Positions 48,914 through 62,272 of a DNA stretch of 64,000 bases are shown one piece after another; positions within the stretch are counted from its first letter, which is position 1, and every line of letters starts with the position of its first letter. Location: positions 62,001-126,000 of the forward strand of contig JAHNUO010000007.1 of the NCBI GenBank assembly GCA_019787685.1, written 5' to 3'. Both the position numbers and the translations under genes were made by a program. Below the pieces are notes generated by a model. That model was given only the letters and a program-made list of their open reading frames with translations. It did not search any database and was not told the DNA's origin. This DNA comes from Chiua virens (taxonomy: Eukaryota > Basidiomycota > Agaricomycetes > Boletales > Boletaceae).

Positions 48914-50450
48914 ATGTCAGGGTATGTCCACGGTTGCGTCCATCGTGCACGGGCTGAGATCGTTTTGTTGGTTCCAGCGAAGACCAGCTTCAAGATGTCC
49001 CCGAGAGTGAGATCGAGTCCAACTGGGATCAAGTCGTCGACAAGTGCGTTAATCGCCTCTATCTTATATTGTACTGATCCTCTCTGATCACGTTCATCAT
49101 CAGCTTTGATAACATGGATCTGAAGCCCGAGCTACTTCGTGGCATCTACGCCTACGGGTAAGTTCCATTTTTCGGGGGAGATTTGCGATACTGAATCGAG
49201 CCCCGACGCATTGCTAGTTTCGAGCGTCCTTCCGCCATCCAGCAGCGGGCGATCGTGCCCGTGGTCAAAGGGCACGATGTCATCGCCCAAGCGCAATCCG
49301 GTACCGGAAAGACCGCTACCTTTTCCATCTCCATTCTCCAACAGCTCGACATGTCCATCAAGGGCTGTCAGGCCCTCATTCTTGCCCCTACCCGTGAACT
49401 TGCACAGCAGATCCAAAAGGTCGTGATCGCACTCGGTGACTATATGAACATCGAGTGCCATGCCTGCGTCGGTGGTACCAACGTGCGCGAGGACATGGCC
49501 AAGTTGCAGGAAGGTGTTCATGTCGTCGTGGGCACGCCTGGTCGAGTGTTCGATATGATCAACAGGAAAGCGCTTCGGACGGACCATATCAAGATATTCT
49601 GTCTCGACGAGGCGGACGAGATGTTGTCCAGAGGCTTCAAGGACCAAATTTATGAACTGTTCCAGCTGTTGCCCCAGGACACGCAAGTCGTGTTACTGTC
49701 GGCCACGATGCCGGCGGATGTCTTGGAGGTGACCAAGAAATTTATGCGTGATCCGGTGCGCATCCTTGTAAAGCGGGACGAATTGACGCTCGAAGGTATC
49801 AAGCAATTCTACATTGCGGTGGAAAAGGAAGAGTGGAAACTTGACACGCTCTGCGATCTTTATGAGACGGTGACGATTACGCAGGCGGTCATTTTCTGTA
49901 ACACGAGGCGGAAGGTAGATTGGTTGACGGAGAAGATGCATTCGCGGGAATTCACGGTATCTGCGATGGTGCGTAGATCAGACGATGGCGATGCCGCCAT
50001 GTTGAAATTGACTAATGGATGATGCGTAGCACGGGGATATGGAACAGAAGCAACGGGAGGTGTTGATGAAAGAGTTCCGATCTGGATCGTCTCGTGTTCT
50101 GGTCACGACGGACTTGTTAGCGCGTGGCATCGACGTTCAGCAAGTGTCGCTGGTGATCAACTATGACCTGCCGACGAACCGGGAGAACTATATCCACCGT
50201 ATCGGACGCGGAGGACGGTTCGGACGCAAGGGCGTTGCGATCAACTTTGTTACGACGGACGACGTCAGAATGCTACGGGATATCGAACGTAAGTGCGACG
50301 GCTGTGTGACAACGCCATGGACTCACGGGTCGGGTAGAATTTTACAACACACAGATTGACGAGATGCCGCTAAATGTCGCGTACGTCGAGCCAGTTGTTA
50401 TGTGATGCCAATCAGCTGATATGACAATGTGCACCAGTGATCTCATCTAG
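48914..50450 (+). CDS. TIF1: Eukaryotic initiation factor 4A, DEAD-box RNA helicase
   Basis: Seven exons, 48914-48921, 48978-49043, 49104-49157, 49218-49968, 50030-50288, 50338-50380 and 50438-50450, give 397 aa, the usual eIF4A length. Motifs in order: Q motif ([14 protein letters not shown]), [56 protein letters not shown] and [13 protein letters not shown], ending VADLI. It unwinds 5' leader structure in the eIF4F complex. First and last exons are tiny (8 and 13 nt) and were placed by their fit to the conserved termini MSGEDQLQD and NVADLI. Confidence 0.96.
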
Positions 50451-50999
50451 TCGGTTAGACGGGTTTCACGTGGCTCTTGATTGCCACATATTTTCGTTTT
50501 TCTTTCCATGTTTCGATGAATGAGAATATAGATGCAAGTGTTTGAGTTAGGATATCTATAACATTGGCACAGCACTCGTACTGTGAAAGTAAAAATAGCG
50601 AGGACCGGCCGAGAGAACATCGCCTCTTGAGAGTGCCTGAGTGCGAGGCTGTACAAACGTCCCGAGTATTCACAGGAGATGACAGTGCTAGTCCGGCTAC
50701 TTCAGCAGCACTCTCCGACGACCGCAGTGGATCGCTAAATCTTGCGCCCTGGCCTCGCCGCGACCTCGAGCTGGGCGGATCCGAGGTCGTTCATAATCTC
50801 ACCAGGGCGGTGGTTTGAGTCTCATAAATTTTTAAAATTCTCGCACCCAGCCTGCGCCGGTGTAATCACTTTGAGCATCTCCTCGTCAAAAAAGTTGTCA
50901 TGGTGAGTTCCACTCCTGTTCCTCTCCACATCTCCAATCCTATTTAACCAACCCAAGAGATCCCGTCTCTCTCTCTCCACCGCTCCTCCACAACAACAA
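50451..50999. other. Intergenic, no supported gene
   Basis: eIF4A terminator side and the phosphatase promoter; pyrimidine-rich just before 51000. No coding features were seen. Confidence 0.4.
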
Positions 51000-51500
51000 A
51001 TGAACGCCTCTCAATGGCCCTCCTCATCGTCCCCCATCTCACAAACGCCCTACCCACTCCGTCCACCCTCCGCCTCCGAGATATTGCCACGTCTCTACGT
51101 CTCCGACCTCGCCTTTGCCGAAAATTCAGCTGCCCTCGCCAGCATCGGCATCACCCACGTCCTCTCCGCCATGCGCGGCTACGTCGCCCTCCACCCCTCC
51201 CTCCACCGCGCCCAGTACCCCCTCGACGACCTCCCCTTTAGCGAACTCGCCGCCCACCTCCCTCACACCACCGCCTTCCTCCGCGCCGCACTCTCAGACC
51301 CCAACGCGCGCGTGCTCGTGCACTGCATGGAGGGCGTCAGCCGGAGCACCTCCGTCGTCGCGGCCTATCTCATCGCCGAGTTTGGGTGGTCGCCCGCACA
51401 GGCAATTCAGTACATCAAGTCGAGACGGCGGGCGGCGGAGCCCAACTTTGGGTTCGTGCAGCAGCTGCAGGAGTATGCCGAGTCGTTGCGGAGGGGGTGA
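51000..51500 (+). CDS. Dual-specificity protein phosphatase
   Basis: Single-exon gene of 166 aa. After a short Ser/Pro-rich lead comes SEILPRLYVSDLAFAENSAA, then GITHVLSAM, the general-acid region YPLDDLPFSEL, and the catalytic loop VHCMEGVSRSTSVVAAYLI (HCxxGxxRS). RRRAAEPNFGFVQQLQEYE-type residues end the domain. This is a compact DSP catalytic domain without extra modules, like small cytosolic DUSPs that remove phosphate from tyrosine and serine/threonine. The coding sequence is C-rich, higher in GC than the neighbours. Substrate is unknown. Confidence 0.9.
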   Translation: MNASQWPSSSSPISQTPYPLRPPSASEILPRLYVSDLAFAENSAALASIGITHVLSAMRGYVALHPSLHRAQYPLDDLPFSELAAHLPHTTAFLRAALSDPNARVLVHCMEGVSRSTSVVAAYLIAEFGWSPAQAIQYIKSRRRAAEPNFGFVQQLQEYAESLRRG

Positions 51501-51962
51501 GCCTGTGGCGTTTGTCGGCTACCCCCTGCCAGCCTCTCGCCTGGTCTTTGATTATTGTTCCTATATTTTTTGTCATTGTCTCTTTTCTTGCTTTTGGAGG
51601 GATACCGCACCCCCTCTCGCCATACCTCTCCAACGTGGGCCAGGACGCACACCTCCTTGACGACACCCATCGCACACAAAAATTGTTTATTAACTACGGA
51701 CTTGGCACGTCTACATGATACCCCAACCGAGCCAACACGCCTGTATGATACGCGTTCAAAACATCAAGGCCAATACACCATCTCCATTGACATCCGATAT
51801 CCTATACATATCCTATTACAATATATATGCATACTATTATATATAGCCTTTAATGCCCGCACGCCGTGCACCATTCTACAGTACAGAAACATGGCACCAT
51901 GTAATCATGCATGCATTACACATATTTCCATTTCCGCTGTTCCACCGTGGAATCAACGGACA
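51501..51962. other. Intergenic between convergent genes
   Basis: Tail-to-tail spacer; AT-rich near 51800-51850. No coding features were seen. Confidence 0.4.
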
Positions 51963-53080
51963 TCATGAGCAGCACACTGCCCGCGTGGACCCTGGATCGA
52001 GTGCCACGCTTCCATTTGCGGGTTTCGACGGTTTCACGCCAGGCGACTGCGTGTGGGGATGCACCGGGTCAATTTGCCACACAAGCCGAAAACGGGGGGA
52101 CGAGGGCGATGAGCAACAAACCCAAATCAGCAAGATAATGGAGCGATGGAGGAAAGAGAATCACACACCCGATCATCGTCAAACACGCCCCGCTGGATCT
52201 TGTCTAATATATCCCTTGACGCGTCTTCGAACGCCCGATCCACATTGTGTCCCGATTTCGCGCTTGCTTCGACAAACAGGAGGCCCTCTTTTTGGGCCCA
52301 CTCGGTTGCTTCCGCGGTGGATACCTGGCGTTGTTTGAGCGGGGTGGGAGGACAGGGGGTTGAAGCGTGAGAGTCGAGGGGTTCACAGAGATCGACCTTG
52401 TTGCCGACGAGGATACAGGTGAGATGTGGGTCCGCGTGTTCACGTACGTCTGCGAGCCAACTGCGCGCGTTGATGAAACCTGTGTGATATTGAGGGGAAG
52501 GGGCAATCGCAATCGCGCGTAATCCAAGGAAAGAGATAGGGGAGATGTGGGTATGACACGGGGCACGCGCACAGGATATAGAAGGGGGTGTCAACAGGAG
52601 GGATTCATTTCCAGGACAGGGTGACGCACTTGGACGAGAGGTCACGTCATAGACGAGTAAGCATCCCGCTGCACCGCGGTAATATGAGCGCGTGATCGAA
52701 CGAAAGGACTCGGTCCCGGCTGTATCCCAACCTGTAACAGCAACGATGAACGTCGTGCGCAGTCAGGGGTGCCACGGAAGACACTCACATTGGAGTTTGA
52801 CGATCTTGCCTTGCTCGGGTATTTGGATGAGTTTGGAGCCAAACTCGACGCCAACCTGTGGAAGGGGTGTAAGCGTGATAGGATGAAACGAATGGGCACA
52901 CGGACGGTGGGATCCGGATTGGTCACGAAACGCTGGTCCGTCAAGCGAACGAGCAGGGACGATTTGCCGACTGCGGCATCGCCTGTGGGCAGCAATAATG
53001 AACAACGGTGTGCGTTCAGAACGACACGACAAACCGGTAATGATAAACTTGAGAACGTAGTGCCATGTTATACCCGCCAT
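51963..53080 (-). CDS. Rab-family GTPase, Rab4-like
   Basis: ATG at 53080 starts MAGITWHYVLKFIITG, which splices to GDAAVGKSSLLVRLTDQRF (G1). Later exons give GVEFGSKLIQIPEQGKIVKL, WDTAGTESFRSITRSYYRG (G3, switch II), GNKVDL (G4) and EASAKSG (G5). These fit fungal Rab4-like proteins, which control endosomal recycling. Read without splicing, the exon ending DDDR would run into a stop after LSC. Splicing at CGG|gtgtgtga (52168) to cacgcag|TCG (52046) instead gives a 27-residue tail ending AVCCS, a di-cysteine prenylation end. I therefore place the stop at 51963-51965. Confidence 0.85.
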
Positions 53081-56000
53081 GAATGCGAGGAGCACATGTC
53101 TGCGGTGGACGAAGCGAACTGGCCAACGTGACCCCTCAAAGGGTGGTCGAATCGGACACTTCCGGAAGACGACCAAACCCGTTTGCTTTTCGACACCCAA
53201 CACAACACCCACAAAAACTTGGCTCAACATGTCCACATCTTGGAGAGGCGTCTTCTCGTACGTTTGTCCCTCGATCGTCGTTGACAGTAGCACCGACAGG
53301 TCCCTGTTAGGTACAACAAGTACGCTCAGATCACTGCACGGGCTGTTCGCCAGTCCTTGAAGGAGACGGAACGGGTCGGTGCGGAAAGGCGAGGCACCAC
53401 TGCGCTCAGATACCAAAAGTGGGAGAACGGCGTGGGGGGTCAGCAGGTGAGCCCTTGCCCTTTGGCCGGTGTACGGTCCTCAATGAAGCCGCCAGGTATA
53501 CCTCAACCCCGAGCAGGACAAGGCGCCAGGAAAGGCAGCCGTATAAGCTGATCATTTAACTAGATCGTTCCTGTTTCAAACATGTGTTGCAAATAGACGC
53601 GCTCCAAACTGACGGTGACGGACAGCCCCTGAGACGCCACCTTGTGTGTTGTACGTGGCTGCTGGTTTCGACTCTCGGCCCATCCAGCCGTGTGTTTCAA
53701 TTACTCGACATATATTGGCTCCATTCCGATTACGCATGGCCGATTTTTGGCTCAGCACGTCATGCGGTGGTTCATATTCCTCTCATGTTGGTCTGTGCGA
53801 CAATGTCCTGTTTTGCCATTGGATTAGACGTCACACGACGCCTCCATTTCACCAGGGGGATGGTTCCTCTTGTGCAGCACCGCCCACGGTCATGGCTGTG
53901 AGTTTCCATGGCTGACGTGCCAATGCCATTGGCCCAGCATCTAACCCAATGGCGACCATGGTCAAGCTTCGCAAATTGCATTGGACCATGCCATTTCGGC
54001 CGACACATCGGACGTCCCCTATGATTAACCTTGTTGCCTTGTATACCCACCGCTCCTTTTGCTGCTGACAATTGGCTGACGTGCAGTGTACCTGGTTGCA
54101 AATCAGCGACGAACGGCGCATAGGACCTCGTCGGCTGTAAGTACCATGGGTACCTGGCACTAGCACCCTTTATTAATCATGACCGGTGGCCACCTATCGG
54201 TCATCTCGGAGGATTAACGCGGTCCAAACGTCAATAACGCCAATGCGATGATCCGTTTGTGCGATACATCATTCCATGAAGGGCCAAGGGCCGAGGTACG
54301 CTGACTTATGACGGGACTCGGCATGCACAGGAAGGATCTGGGTTACTGGCGCCCTTCTTATTGGCAGGCACCCGTCTTTGCATTGGTTGTCCTGAACCAA
54401 CTTCACGCCAGGTGTGTCGTCCACGTCTGTTCGTGTGCCCTTGGTTGATGTGGTGTCAGGGCTCACGACTTGGCCTGTTGATATGATCTGTCAATATTCC
54501 AATGTACGGCATCTGGTGTTGATGGCTCAGACCTGGAGGATTGTTTCGCGCCACTGGGGAGTACGACCGGTGCACGGACGGATCTATAGGTCAACGCTGC
54601 CAGCCAGCCTGCGATGGCATACATTCGGACAGTCGACGCCGAGTCGAACAGTGGTGACGGACGCGCCTCGCCGTCTCGTCTCCACTGACAAGAACGAGGG
54701 GGTAGACAACACGATACCACACCGAGCGGCACCATCGAAACCCCATTACACTGGGCTCACAGGATCTGTGGTGGATGGCGATCGCGGTGCATGACGGATC
54801 AGGCCCTTGCGGACCTATCTGATGCCACGGTCGCCGACTGGCGGTTGTGGCGTCGCTGTGCTCCAGGTCGGTGGGTACCAAGTCTTGGACATCGGACGTG
54901 GACATGGACCGATTGAAAATGATGACGGACGCTTCCAGGGCGATGGTCGGGTCGGGCAAAGATCCGGATAGGGAACTCGGACAACACACATGTGGCTTTC
55001 GGTGTCCACCGTCCGCGTGAGACGCAACGTTGGCCGATCAAAAAAAAAAAGTATGGGCCGCCGAAAATCGAAACGTCCGCCGAGGACGAATGCGAATGCG
55101 ACAGCGAGAAGGCTGCGGTGGTACATGATGATCTGGAAGGGCCTGATGCGCACAGCACATAGAAGCTCGCCTGCTCGCCGTAGTGCTAGACACCCGATCA
55201 AACAAGATTTTCTGTCGGGAATTAAATCGGACGCGCGTAGTCGGTGACAGCGGAGGTGAGATGTTCACGTTCAAGCGCTCTCACTTGCTCGGTTACGGTT
55301 TGTGGATGTGGATGTGCCGAGGGGAAGCAGCCCACCGTGGCTCGTGTCTTCTCATCTCACTAGGCTGCGCCCGAGTCTACATGTGATTTTGTAGACTACA
55401 GCCACGTTTGTCTGTGTGGAAGATATGCTACTCATGATCGTGCATGTCTGCCACGTTTCTGATCGTTGTTTTCCTTCCCGTTTGACCGGAGTGCGGTCGG
55501 TCGGCTTTTATCATGATACGGTGTCGTCATCTGCCTACTGCAGAGCACACTAGTTGGTATGAATCACATTTCCTCGTTTTATAATCATGCTGAATGCGTG
55601 TGTAGATGCGACTCGGTGATTTGATATTTAGATCAATCCCCCATCACTTTCCAGTTCATAATCACGGTCATAAGTTGTACGGTGAATGCATCGCAAATCA
55701 ATGAAGACATTTCCGAATCGATAGGATCCCATGGACGCGAATACCATTCAATGCTCACGATCCGAGGCTTCCGGAGATGCATGCACGTCGTAATATGAGG
55801 CTGTGTTGATCGATTGATTGCTGAATGGATGCGTCTAGCGTCTGGTTTAGATCGGCCGTCAACGAAGGCTAATTCTATATCAAGGTGCAAGGGTCCGAAT
55901 AGTTCGCTACGTCCGGATGCCTGATAACTTGCCGGAAGTAAATTCGAAGAGGTGGCGTTTAGCGTACTATCATAGTCTGATGGTTTAGATCGTTTATCCA

Positions 56001-59000
56001 CATGGGAGGTCAACATTCCAATGCGCGGGCGATGCGTTTGCATGTGGTAGTTCTAGGTGGCAGTGGCTTTAGCGGTCGATAGTACATCTTCGAATCGCTC
56101 CAAAGCCTTGTAAAACACGGACGAGCATGCGTGGGACCGAGTACAAAATGAGGGGGCGCTGCTTCAATGGGCTACTAAGACTAAATCTTTTATCCGTGTT
56201 CAATGGTGATGAAAATCAAGAATCCTGTGCATGCACGGATCAAACATTCCTCTAGCTCAGGCTCCGAGTCCGAAGGGTGCAACTTGAAAGATAGTCTAGT
56301 AGGCTGAACAAACAAACGGGGCCGCTCCGCAGTCTGAAGTCTGCAGTGGCACGCTAACGTTCTGGGCACCGTCGGGCCATACCTTTCGATGCAGTGCCTG
56401 CCGAGTCCGGTCTTGATTCGACATTTGCGTAGCATTTTTTGTGGTACGTGTACAGTACTTCGCACTGCCAGTGGGTCCTAATTCAGGTTCTTGTTGGGGT
56501 TGTCCACACAAGCCTGACTCGACTTGGATCAAGCCCATCAGGATTGGATGAAGAGTATTCCCTACTTGTCTCGTTTTGTTCCCACGTTCGAGTTCGCACG
56601 ACGTCTTCGCTAGCCGCTTTCCTAAGTATAGTCGCTTTCATGTTATTGAATGAACTGGTGCGTATGATGGCACGCTTGAAAATTTCTAGACCCCTTTGGT
56701 AACATCGCTTTTGGGTGCGATGACAATGAGTTTCTATGGCCATTGGATACATTTTTGTTCTGGCGTCTAAAACTACGGCGGGTGGCGGTGTGACTCGAGC
56801 CCCTTCAGCCTTCCCCTTGGACCTCGACAGGTTACTCACATCGGTCATCCTTCGTCATAAACATGATCGCCATTGTGATCATGCTTGTCCATTGCTCCTT
56901 ATTAGCAACTGGGGGCCCCTGACGATACGTTGACGTGCAGTGTACCTCGTTGCAAATCTGCGGTGAGTGGTCATTTGTCTGATGTACCATTGACAGCAAA
57001 CGGCTCGCGTGACCTGTAGGTACCTTGGTACCTATCACCAATGATGACTAAAAATCAGAACCAATCTAACAAATCGACAAATTGAACAGGAGAACACGAG
57101 ACGCAAGCGCGGAGTTAATGTGGTTCAAGTTGCTGCTAGCACTCGGTATAATTTATCAGAGATCCAAGCGATGACAATGAAGGGCCAAGGACCAAGGTGC
57201 ACCGATACATACGTTTGATAACCGGCATGCACTGCAGCACAGCAGCGAACGGTTCGGATTTGAATCTCCGTAACCACAGTGCCTCTTGGCTTGCAAGGTA
57301 CCCACCCTCTGATTTATGAACATCGAACATCGTGGTGGATCCCGAGGTGAACGTCCAAAGAGGCAAGCGGTGCGTTTTCATGCGTATTCGTTTTTTAGGC
57401 CACGGGTGGTTTCGTTCGCCGTGGCGTGTATATGACTGATGGTACGTTCCGTCACTGCGTGAGTGTATTCCATAATAACGGATCAGACTCTCAGGAACAT
57501 TGGACATTCGCTGGCGACTGCTTATTTGCTATGCTTCGGGACGTCTCATGACATCGGTGTGGACTCAACGATTCTATGAGCCGGCAGATGTGTGTAAGGT
57601 GTAGGATGATGGCTGCCGAGAATCGCCAATCACCTCGCGATCTGCGAGTTCGGGCCAAAAAAATTCTCCGAGCCATTGAAACGCCAGCCGGGTATACGAA
57701 TTGCGACTGACAGCGAGACGCAGTATCACCTATCTGATTTTTGGAGCCCGAGGCCCGACCCCCGATGACCTGTACGCATTGTGTATTCCGCAGCAGAATT
57801 GTACTGGTTCGCTGTCAGCTACGATTGCACCTCGTCGTTCGCCGACGAAGAGCAATGTCCAAACGATCAAGGAAAAGAAGACAAGGGAAGTGATTGTGTC
57901 GGAACGATCGGATCTGAACTGTCGGTTGCGGTGCAAGTGAGATTGCCTTGTTTCATCGTCAGTGGCTTCCAGTCCCGTTCCATTTTTCTGATTTGAGCTG
58001 AGACGCCACATGCCACCATCTGCCAGTGTCATGTCTCTCAAGTGACGGAGCCGACTCTACAAGCGACTGTGACGCGGATATGTTCCGAGTGTTGGGTGTG
58101 GTTCGAGGGAGCAATTTCGTGGACGACGTATATTTGCTCTGCCACGTCTCTCTGGGTGGAGGCCCGAGGGTATAGTCGTGTGGCAATGCAGTGCTGCCTC
58201 GCTTTCCAGTCGCTTTCCCTCCTGTTCCGTGTCTTCCGACAGAATAGCCTTTGTCGTGATCGATAACTTGGATTCCGGATTCGACCGACCCAGTTGGGCG
58301 TGTCGATACATGGAGTAACATTATCAACAATGATTCAACATCAGTGATTCTACTGCGCCGGTGCGCAGTTCATTGCATGGTTCTCGTTCTCGTCTCGGCA
58401 TCACGTTGAGTCCACAGCCTCGGATATCGACCAACGGCAAGATGGCCGCTTGTATCACGGTCATACTCGTACATTGAACTATCAATGCATCGATCTGAAC
58501 GGAAATATCAACCAATCCATGTTCACGATCCGGGGCGCTCCGTATTGGGTACGATTTTCAAATAATGAAGCACGGCTGTGCTGATCATTTGACGCCCAGC
58601 GTCTGATTTAGATCGGCCTCAATACACGTTCTACTAGGGCGTAGTGCACAGATTGAGAAAACGGAGCGAATTGGCCACGAATGAGTTATTTCGATTTCGG
58701 GTAAGGGAGATGGGAAGAGATAGACCTACAAACGGTGGTAATATCGGTCAAGATTCTCTTTGCCGCGTCGATAGGGATTAGGCTGGCGATCTCTGGAATG
58801 CTCCGGATTGTGGCTTCCAGGGTATTCTCTTCATTTCTTTGCCAATGATTTTGTTCTGAATTGGGGATTGTTGTTTCACAGACCAATCCGTGGGTTGAAC
58901 GAGGTGACATACACGGACGAACTAAACATTGTGAAATCTCAAGAGCAGTCGGGCACGGCGGTGGGTGCTGCAAGAAATGGACTTGGGCAACGACGGATCG

Positions 59001-59490
59001 AGCGATTCCGAGTCGGAATACTTTGTGTAGACTCTTGAGGTCGACGTTCCAACGAACTACTAGGCGATGAGTTCAAGTTTGCACGTGCCACGAACTTCAT
59101 AGAACGGAACTAGTGGCCTAAGCGAGTCCGAGGCGATGATAGTACATGTCGGCGGGCGAACGTTACGAACTTGTGCTACTTGGACAAACGCTTACCACTG
59201 AGTACTGAGTCCGAGTCGGCCCAACTGGGGCTGGTACTTTGCAATACTACTTGCGTCAGACAGTTAGGTTTACACGTCATGCATAGCATAGTGCATTAAA
59301 ATACCCACTCGTGCCCTCCCCCCTTTTAAGGTACAATGTCTACTGGACGAGTTTACAATGTCATATCATCTAACTATCGTGCTTGTTCGGAGGTGAAGGC
59401 GAGCCCAACGAGCGACGGAGTGAGAGTGGTCGCCAAGGAAATATCTTAACTCAGGAGAATCGGGGAAGTGGGTGAGCAGGTAGGCATGGA
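53081..59490. other. Gene-poor interval with two diverged copies of one block
   Basis: No intact gene is supported over 6.4 kb. Matching stretches recur with an offset of about 2.8-2.9 kb: TTGACGTGCAGTGTACC-type sequence at 54075 and 56929, AAGGGCCAAGG at 54279 and 57180, CACGATCCG(A/G)GGC at 55756 and 58523, and TCTG(G/A)TTTAGATCGGCC at 55841 and 58602. These suggest an old tandem duplication of roughly 2 kb, copy 1 about 54.0-55.9 kb and copy 2 about 56.9-58.7 kb. A minus-strand frame at 58686-58973 reads ATIRSIPEIASLIPIDAAKR, which may be a scrap of a STAND/NACHT-type gene. Confidence 0.5.
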
Positions 59491-61983
59491 TTACCTGACG
59501 GTACCTTGGACAGGAGTGGTAGCATGGCGAGATCGTTCATGTGCAATCAGAAAGGCATAGCCATTACCGAATGGTTTGGACCATTTTATGGGTCCTTTGG
59601 TAGCATTAGGATCGAGAGACGGGTCAAAGAGTAAGCGCGCATAAGGATTAGAGGGTTGGCGAATCTCAGCAACGAGATTGCCAATGGTCTGCTCCATGGT
59701 CCACTGGGAAGCACAGATGAGGGGGCCCTTGATAATGACTTCGTGACCGTAGTGTACTGGCGCGTGGACACTTTGTCGAGTAAAATGGAGGCGGTCGGTC
59801 TTGCGTTGGTAATATAAGTATAAGTCTTCGAATTGTTCGACAAATTGCAGGAATAAGTTATTGGCTTCACGAAGGTCTTGTACTTCGATGCGGTGCTGCG
59901 AGATGATACAAACAGCATGTACAAGCTTGCAAAGATGCTCCCAGTAGGGTGTAGGCAGCACGTCATAAAGGGCCATGGGTCCAAGGCCGTACAGGAGCAG
60001 TGTGTACTCCCATGTCTCGTACCCACTATTGATTTTCTCCGCAGGATTACGTGGGGGACGGTTAAAACACCCGGGGAGGACGTTACCGACGAGATAAGCT
60101 CCCCAAACCTCTCCCAGGTCTCGCCCCGAGCACAGCCCAAGGCCAATCAGATATGCTAGCCTTGGGGTCGCATTCAAAGGTTCTACACCATAAGGGGGTG
60201 AGAAGCTCGGCAATATTGAGGGAGATGAGGTGCATAATATCGGAGCTGAAGCACGTAGGTATGCTGAATGTATGGTTGGTAGGAATCCCAAGGAATATAG
60301 ACGGCTTTGAGATTCCTATTTCGAGGCGTCGCTTGCGATACTGGGCTTCGTTGTGAGAAAGAAGCAGGAAGATTAGGTTTTTCCGATACTCTTCAGCCGA
60401 GGTAATTTCATTGATTTCCTCGAGAGCGACATCGGGGTGAGTACAACCAGCAACATCACACATCGGACCGCTTGGCCTTGCATGAGTAGCATAATTGGTC
60501 TTCTGGCCCTTTTTGCGGCGCCCCTGGAGTCCATAATATAGGCGAAAACCCCGCTTACCGCGGTGACCAACGAGGCCATTAAGGTATGCAACACCGGGGC
60601 CATCAGCAGTTCCTAGAGCAAGGAACGGATAGGATATGAAGGTCGTATCGTATGAGCTGTCCCAAATACGAAGGCATTCTTGCATGAGGGCAGAGAGGTG
60701 ATGCAGCGAAGGGAATAGGAAAGAATCGACGTTTGGGGGCTTCTGGGGCCCAGGAATGATGAAGGCAGGGAGGACATGGTTCTTGTGTCGTGTATCAGGC
60801 GACCTGTCAAATATAACCCATATAACCATCTAGCAGTCAGACTGCTTGTCCCGAAAGAACTGCGCGCTATCGATCGAAAGCATAAGGACGACATCCATGT
60901 CCTTGATCTTTTCATCGGCGACCGCACGGATGTATTCCTGGCCATCGATAAAGTCACGCCAGTCGTCTTGAAAGCCTTGCGAGCGGTTGAGATGATTAAA
61001 TAATCCCTGGGTACGTTGACATATTACGTCGAAGCGGCGCTGTCAGGGTGTCGATACATCGCTTGCAACTGAGGGCCAATCGAAAACGATGTGAACTTCT
61101 GACGAGCTCTGTTATTTTCCTCATAGCGTGTTTCCCCGCACTCAGGACACTCAGTGAAACGAGCAAAGGGTCCTGTGAATGCAATACACTTGCGAGGACA
61201 TATGTCAATGGTCATTTCCTCGATTCCACTCAGTTCCGTTGCGATATTCTTGATGTGAGAAATTCCTGGGAACTCGAGAATCGGGTTAAATTGTTGCAAG
61301 GCAGCATGTACATTGAGGTAGTCTTCGTCTGCGTTCTTGAGTTCGAGGCAGAGGCGAATGGCGAGTCGGAGAATGGGGTCCTTGTCAAGGTTCAGTGTAT
61401 CTTGTAGTGGGTGACGCAGGCAATCAATGGCTTCCTTCGAGAGTCCGGTATTGGGATCGTCGAGAGAAGCCGTTTGCAGCCCAAGGATGAATGCAAGGGA
61501 TGTACGCAGATCGGCAAGCTTGACGTTGTTGTAGATCCCGTTGAGAAGTACTTCATCATCGGCGTCAAGAGGTGGTGGTGGATTCTGATCTGAGTCTGAC
61601 AGTGGGTTATCCTCATACTCGGTTTCGGTTTCGTCAGGGAGGGAATGCAAAGGATGTGGAGGGGAGTGGGGGTGAAAGCCAGGACCGGGGGAAGGCATCA
61701 GGGGCCATCTGCGAGGGGGAGAATTGGGGGGTGTCGAAATTCGTGGATTTCGAGCAGGACTGCCGGGGTCTGCGAATTCATTATCACTGTCTGCATCTTC
61801 GACAATGGCTCGTAGAAAATTCTGGGCCTGTAAATAGATACACGGAGACAAAATATCCACAGAGAAACTTACCTCTCGCTGGGGAGAATTGGTTGTATCG
61901 ATCCCGGAGGTGCGCAGGCTCTCGAGACGCGAAACTACGGGTGGTTCCGAGGTTGGCTGGAGGCTGGGATAAAGTCTTCGCAA
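59491..61983 (-). pseudogene. Tnp2-type (CACTA/EnSpm) transposase, decayed
   Basis: On the minus strand an acidic/proline-rich N-terminal region is followed by the zinc motif CIAFTGPFARFTECPECGE. After a frameshift near 61030 comes TQGLFNHLNRSQGFQDDW, then VVLMLSIDSAQFF with the first catalytic aspartate. TAG at 60830-60832 replaces a tryptophan codon (SDC*MVIWVIFD). The core continues SFLFPSLHHLSAL and SSDIMHLISLNI, shifts frame near 60100-60140, and ends with MEQTIGNLVAEIRQPSNPYA. Order and motifs match the Tnp2 transposases abundant in agaricomycetes. Several lesions make it inactive. Element termini were not identified. Confidence 0.82.
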
Positions 61984-62119
61984 TCCCCCGTAGTGAGCGC
62001 TCTATCGGCTTTGGCATCGTCGTCGCGATGCTTTTTGTGGGCGCGATATGTCGAATGGGAGACTTTGGTCGGCTTGCCTCCAAGTCGTCGTCGACAATTG
62101 CAAGTCAGCATATCTAGAA

Positions 62120-62181
62120 GAACTGCTGGACGTTGGGAAAAAAACGAGAGCGAAAGTTCTTTGTCCAACGTCCAGTAGTTC
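62120..62181. repeat. Inverted repeat, 17-bp arms
   Basis: GAACTGCTGGACGTTGG (62120-62136) pairs with CCAACGTCCAGTAGTTC (62165-62181), 16 of 17 positions, with a 28-nt loop. It lies just upstream of the Tnp2 remnant and may belong to that element. Confidence 0.75.
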
Positions 62182-62272
62182 GAGATCAGTAGATACCAGG
62201 CCCAACGACAGTGCTTGGACGAAGAAAGAAGGCCGGTCCACCGGGACGGGTAGCCGATGGAGTCAATCGAGT

